From NCBI GenBank assembly GCA_029747585.1, contig JAPEVF010000206.1, positions 1-64,000 of the forward strand: a stretch of DNA of 64,000 nt, given 5' to 3'. The DNA is from Pleurotus djamor (taxonomy: Eukaryota; Basidiomycota; Agaricomycetes; Agaricales; Pleurotaceae). The notes under the pieces are model-generated. The model was not told the DNA's origin. It worked only from the letters and a program-made list of their open reading frames with translations, and did no database searches. Numbering within the stretch: the first letter of the stretch is position 1; each line of letters begins with the position of its first letter. The position numbers and the translations under genes are program-made. Positions 59,922 to 64,000 of the stretch are shown one piece after another.

Positions 59922-61537
59922 TCATTCTTCCTCCTCCTCTTCCTCCTCTTCCTCCTCTTCCTCCTCTTCCTCCTCTTCGTCTTCTTCGATTTCCTCCTCG
60001 TGTAGTCCCGCCCATTCATCATCATCATCATCACTCTCTGCCTCGCTCTCCTCTCGTTTGCGCTTTCCGTTACTACCCGAGTCCACAACATCTGCATCAG
60101 CCAATGTCACGCATGTCAATCTAGTGCCCTTTGTGTCATACTTAGCCGTAGGTTTGATTTCTACGATCTCTTTGCTAGGCAGCGACGGGAGAGAGCGTAG
60201 GTCGTATATGACTATGGTTCCATCGGAGGAGACTGTGGATATTATTGTGGTTGATGTACTGGGTCCAGGTATTGATATGGACAAGGTGTCGATAGCCTTG
60301 ACCCTGGTAAATGGTTAGTTTTGGGTGAGGGGTAAAGGTATGGATGCGTACCGATTCGTATGCCCAGTTAAGATGGCTATTATTTGAGGGGGTGTATCTG
60401 GGTTGCTGGAAATATCATAAACGGAAAGCTTTTTATCCTCCGCGCCAACTAGGAGGACTTCACCCTCTCCGTTGACGCGTTTGCAGAATTTGACGTCGTG
60501 AACACGAGAAGCGTGTGTGATCGTGTGGATCATCGCCATTGTCTACAAGCCATTCAGAAAGAACCACTGCGCGATTGAAAATGGATACCGTACTGTATCA
60601 TAAACGTCAATTGTCGTTTGAGATTGAACGACGAACATTTGACCGTCTATCGACCACCTAACCAGTTCCCCCTCTATTGGTTGCATAAGAAAGCATTGAC
60701 AAGAGGAAGTTAGAGTAGGCTCACTCACCTTTACCCAACTTTGTACTTGCCGAACCCCGTCCCCTCATGAGATCCCACATCCGTAGCATACGATCCTTAC
60801 CGACGCTCAGGGCGACCTTGCCAGACGGGTGGACTGCGACAGAATTCACACGTCCTTTGTGACCTTTGAGTGAACGCAGAACGGTCCAGTCACGAGCACG
60901 GAACAAGCAGAGTGTTCCGTCTTCTGATGCGGAGAAGAGGTGCGAGCGTGAAGGGAAGTTGAGGTGAGTTATAGAACCTACATAACAATAATTAAGACCA
61001 GATGTCAGTCTCGGGCAAGTTTATTGAAGGCTTGTTTGTCAACGAACCTTCATGATGCATTAACCCTCCAATTTCCTTCTTCCTACGCAAGTCCCAGACT
61101 TTGATGATTTCATCTGAGCTGCCTGTGGCTAGCCATTTTCCACCATGTGGGGATGCAGCGACTGCTTTGATACAAGATACATGGGCAGGAAATGCGAATA
61201 TTGGTTTCAGATGAATTTCGTAGCCTTGTTCGTCTTCTGACGCTGTTGCATTGCCCTCTAATCCGTACAGCAGCTTCTCATACGAGCCCGCCACAATTTT
61301 GAATGTTTTAGGAAGCGATAGCGCCTCAGATGGCTCGACATCTTGAGCTTTCTGTTTGCCTTTAGCTTTAGCAGAGGTCTTCGAAGATGATTTCGAATGT
61401 TGGTTCGACTCTTTTGGTGGTTTTGGAGGTGGCGAGCTTTTTATTCGCGATGGGTCGAGCTTTTTAGTAGAAGGAGCTTCGATGCGAGCTTTTTTGTGTG
61501 GAACGCTGGATATTTTCTTCGAGTTGAACTTGGCCAT
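59922..61537 (-). CDS. MAK11: MAK11/PAK1IP1-like WD40 ribosome-biogenesis protein, right copy
   Basis: Start ATG at 61535-61537, MAKFNSKKISSVPHKKARIE without the N that disturbs the left copy. Same FKIVAGSYEKLLYGLEG and WD repeats (KWLATGSSDEIIKVWDL, GKDRMLRMWDLMRGRG, LLVGAEDKKLSVYDI, IISTVSSDGTIVIYDL), same acidic tail but with a different number of Glu codons. Substitutions are scattered (LDPSRIKSS against LDASQIKSS). Coding frames intact. Convergent with the right G-patch copy, divergent from the right GatA copy. Confidence 0.88.
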
Positions 61538-61677
61538 TGATCGAGTTGCAAGAAATTTTGAAAGTGATCGGCCGCTCCGCAGGCGGTTGTTTGTTTTCCA
61601 GGCCAATACCCCCCCCGAAACAAGCGAGGGCGGAACCATCGCTCACGGAAAGACACCAGTTCCCGAACTCCTTCCTC

Positions 61678-63611
61678 ATGCTGACGCGATGTCGTCCAAC
61701 GCTCATCGCAAAACGCTTCGCCTCCAACCACTCTGGGATCGAAGTACGCTCACGTCAGGCGATCAGAAGCAAAAATGACTCAGTGAACGCCTTCGTGCAT
61801 ATTTCGGAAGAGGCAGAGAACCTCCCCAATGGCCCATTGCATGACGTCTCTATCGCTATCAAGGATAACATATGTACTTCCTCAATGCCAACGACATGCT
61901 CGTCAAATATGCTGCGAGGTTAGTATCAAGAGGCTAACGCGCATTAGTCCACCCGTCTAATGCTCCAAAGACTTTACCTCACCCTATGACGCGACTGTTG
62001 TGCGTTTACTACGCGAGGCTGGTGCAGATTTGATGGGCAAGGTCAACCTTGATGAATTTGGGATGGGGTATGTGAACCGAAACTTTGTGGCACCCTCAGC
62101 TCACTTTGTCACAGATCTATGACCAAGTATTCGATCCATGGACCTGTTGTCAACCCCTTCCAGTCCCCGAACACTTCGACTGAAGGAGATCAGGAGAGGA
62201 GGTCGGCTGGTGGAAGCTCGGGCGGAAGTGCTGCAGCAGTTGCGGCAGATATGTGCTACGCGCAAGTTCCACTTCCATTTCAAGGAGCCTTCAAAGTTTG
62301 ATGAGCGGTGTAGTGCATTGGGGACAGACACTGGAGGCTCCATACGACTTCCTGCTTCCTACTGCGGCGTCACCGGATTCAAGCCATCATATGGCCTGAT
62401 CAGTAGGTTAGTTTTCCCGTGGGTTTATGCTCTAAAAACTGCTGACCATTCTTGTTGGTAGACATGGCGTCATCTCGTTTGCTGATAGCCTCGACTGTGT
62501 CGGTGTGATATCAAAAACCACGGAAGGTATTAGGAATGTAACTGGTGCGTGTTCAAATTTACACCGTATACCCTCCATACGAGAAAACTCTTACAGATGT
62601 TATCATGGCACACGACCCAAGAGATCCAACATCCGTACCGTCAGACACGCGAAATACCGCGTTGTCTCTATTCCCTACCTTCAAAGCTGCTAGTCTGGCC
62701 GGACTGAGAGTGGGTGTTCCCAAAGTACGTCTCTAGCTTAGTCGCCGCGAGAAGTCTTTCTGACGTTCTCTAGGAATATTTTCCATCTGAACTGTCCCCC
62801 TCCGTAGTGTCCCCGACACGACGCGTTTTGTCTGTCCTGGAGTCACATGGTGCTACTATTGTTCCTGTTTCCTTGCCCTCGACACCCTACGCTCTGAGCG
62901 CGTACTATGTCATCTCCTCAGCAGAGGCAAGTAGCAACCTGGCTCGATATGATGGAGTGGAATACGGTAATGGCGAATCCCCTCCTCCGAAATGAATGAT
63001 CTCACCTCATTCGATGTCGCTGATACAGGTCTGAATGTCATGACCCAACGGACGCGTTCAAGTGGGATTACGATGCGGAATTATGCAGCAAGCCGTTCGG
63101 AAGGGTTCGGTCCTGAAGTGCGTAAGCGTATCTTGCTAGGAACATACGCCCTTCGTGCAGAGTGCGCCCCTCTTCCCTCAAGCGTATATCTTTTCCTGAC
63201 CAGCCCATTCACTGTAGTGCATTCGATAACTACTTCCAGCAAGCCTTGCGGGTCCGTCAGCTCGTTCGAAACGACTTCAACGCCATTTTCCGAGCTCCAG
63301 ACGTTCGCTTTACTTCCTCGTCCCTTCCAACTTCTGCAGAAACGACGGTGGACATCATCATCCATCCTACCGCGATCCAATCCGCTCCCCTTCTCGAGCC
63401 ACCCCATGGCGACGACTGTGATGGATTGGATGCCTATGTTCAGGATGTGCTGACGGTACCTGCTTCGCTCGCTGGACTCCCTGCTTTGAGCATCCCAGCG
63501 GGTAAAACTGCCGATCAGAAGGAAGATCCTTGGCCTGTCGGAGTGACGATTGCTGGGCAATGGGGATCTGACCAGATGATCCTCGACATCGGGCAGATCT
63601 TAGATATTTAG
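61678..63611 (+). CDS. Mitochondrial glutamyl-tRNA(Gln) amidotransferase subunit A, right copy
   Basis: Start [17 protein letters not shown] at 61678. IAIKDNI (Lys), [19 protein letters not shown] (cis-Ser), then [18 protein letters not shown] (nucleophile). The intron between them starts GCAAGT after CTACGC and ends TGTAG, giving an in-frame GC-AG join ([12 protein letters not shown]). Introns before [14 protein letters not shown] and [10 protein letters not shown] are ordinary GT-AG. The last exons [11 protein letters not shown] to IGQILDI end at 63611. All catalytic residues are present. Two copies of a normally single-copy mitochondrial enzyme gene are unusual. Confidence 0.88.
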
Positions 63612-64000
63612 CTCACCATAGGCGTCAATAAATGGACGCTTCCCCAGGTGCTTTAATATCTTTATGCCTTCCTGTGGGACTTGTAGTACTTACTATGCTT
63701 TATGATCCAGTCCCTGCATCCGACGTTTAGGCATTGGACAACGTTGTCTGGCGATGGTAACGTCGAAGTCAAACTGATCTACAATTGTTTTTGCACCCTT
63801 GTATCGTGAACACGATGCATCCGCACGAGAGTGTTACACCACACCGCAATTTCGCTTCCCATATGCCTGAAGCAGAACAAAGAAGGGCCCACTTGGACCC
63901 ACTATAGCAAACATGTAGCAACAAGTACGTTGTAGACGCCCGCGCGTCGACCAGCCTACACGCCAACTACACGCAGCCTAGCCTCTTTCAGAGCCCCATC
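63612..64000. other. Flank of right arm, window edge
   Basis: About 390 bp, mirror of 36260-36651. No gene. Homology to the left arm is still strong at the last base, so the duplication extends past the window. Confidence 0.6.

Larger units (their letters stand above)
51375..64000 (-). repeat. Right arm of large inverted duplication
   Basis: Reverse-complement partner of 36260-49845. High identity from about 52,260 to the window end; weak, broken homology at 51,375-52,260 where the partner gene is truncated. Gene order and orientation are mirrored exactly. Confidence 0.93.

Noticed and set aside
36260..64000. Inverted arms as terminal inverted repeats of a giant transposon
   Set aside because: The arms carry housekeeping genes, no transposase, helicase or tyrosine recombinase was seen between or in them, and the spacer is only about 1.5 kb.
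1..64000. CRISPR arrays, bacterial operons, riboswitches
   Set aside because: The sequence is eukaryotic with spliceosomal introns throughout; no regularly spaced direct repeats were seen.

Overview
The window is nuclear DNA from a filamentous fungus, almost certainly an agaricomycete-type basidiomycete. The evidence is dense short introns (about 50-60 nt, GT-AG with a few GC-AG), eukaryotic housekeeping genes (ALG5, MAK11, a GPATCH1-like G-patch protein, mitochondrial TACO1/YebC and GatA), a fungal Zn2Cys6 transcription factor, an intron-containing tRNA-Asn, and an expansion of kinase-like and NACHT/TPR/CHAT genes typical of mushroom-forming fungi. All functions are read from protein motifs by eye; no database search was run.

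Region 1 (1-8.5 kb) is ordinary: a YebC/TACO1 mitochondrial translation activator, a convergent unknown protein with a winged-helix-like tail, about 1.6 kb without a recognised gene, ALG5 (dolichyl-phosphate glucosyltransferase) and a large Zn2Cys6/fungal_trans regulator.

Region 2 (9.2-36 kb) is an accessory cluster of eight kinase-like genes, two large NACHT-TPR-CHAT STAND proteins and a gene resembling fungal ubiquitin-like-domain proteins. Three kinases look catalytically competent but are of the non-RD type (HGD instead of HRD). Two (11.2 and 22.7 kb) are degenerate with a conserved hydrophobic C-terminal tail, two (17.7 and 24.8 kb) lack the VAIK lysine and HRD aspartate, and one (31.0 kb) has GFG for DFG. 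Both CHAT domains have lost the motifs that carry the catalytic His and Cys. Each NACHT-CHAT gene lies tail-to-tail with one of the two fully degenerate pseudokinases, and this two-gene module occurs twice in mirror orientation. Ordered kinase plus pseudokinase pairs also recur. The layout suggests an NLR-like sensing or allorecognition locus built from inactive enzyme scaffolds; that function is inference.

Region 3 (36.3-64 kb) is a very large inverted duplication. The block GatA / MAK11 / GPATCH1 / FAD amine oxidase / MFS transporter / tRNA-Asn occurs at 36.3-47.95 kb and again in reverse order and orientation at 52.3-64.0 kb, at roughly mid-90s per cent identity by eye. Weaker homology continues inward: a hypothetical gene intact at 48.3-50.4 kb has a truncated, rearranged copy at 51.4-52.0 kb. 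A spacer of about 1.5 kb separates the arms and contains a 25-bp-stem hairpin. The outer end of the right arm is cut by the window, so total arm length is unknown. Either a real palindromic duplication or a false join of two nuclear haplotypes could explain it.

Isolated N characters sit beside homopolymer runs and look like length uncertainty. A dense N field within the second NACHT-CHAT gene (about 26.1-29.9 kb, worst at 27.4-28.7 kb) is different and may mark hypervariability or collapsed copies.
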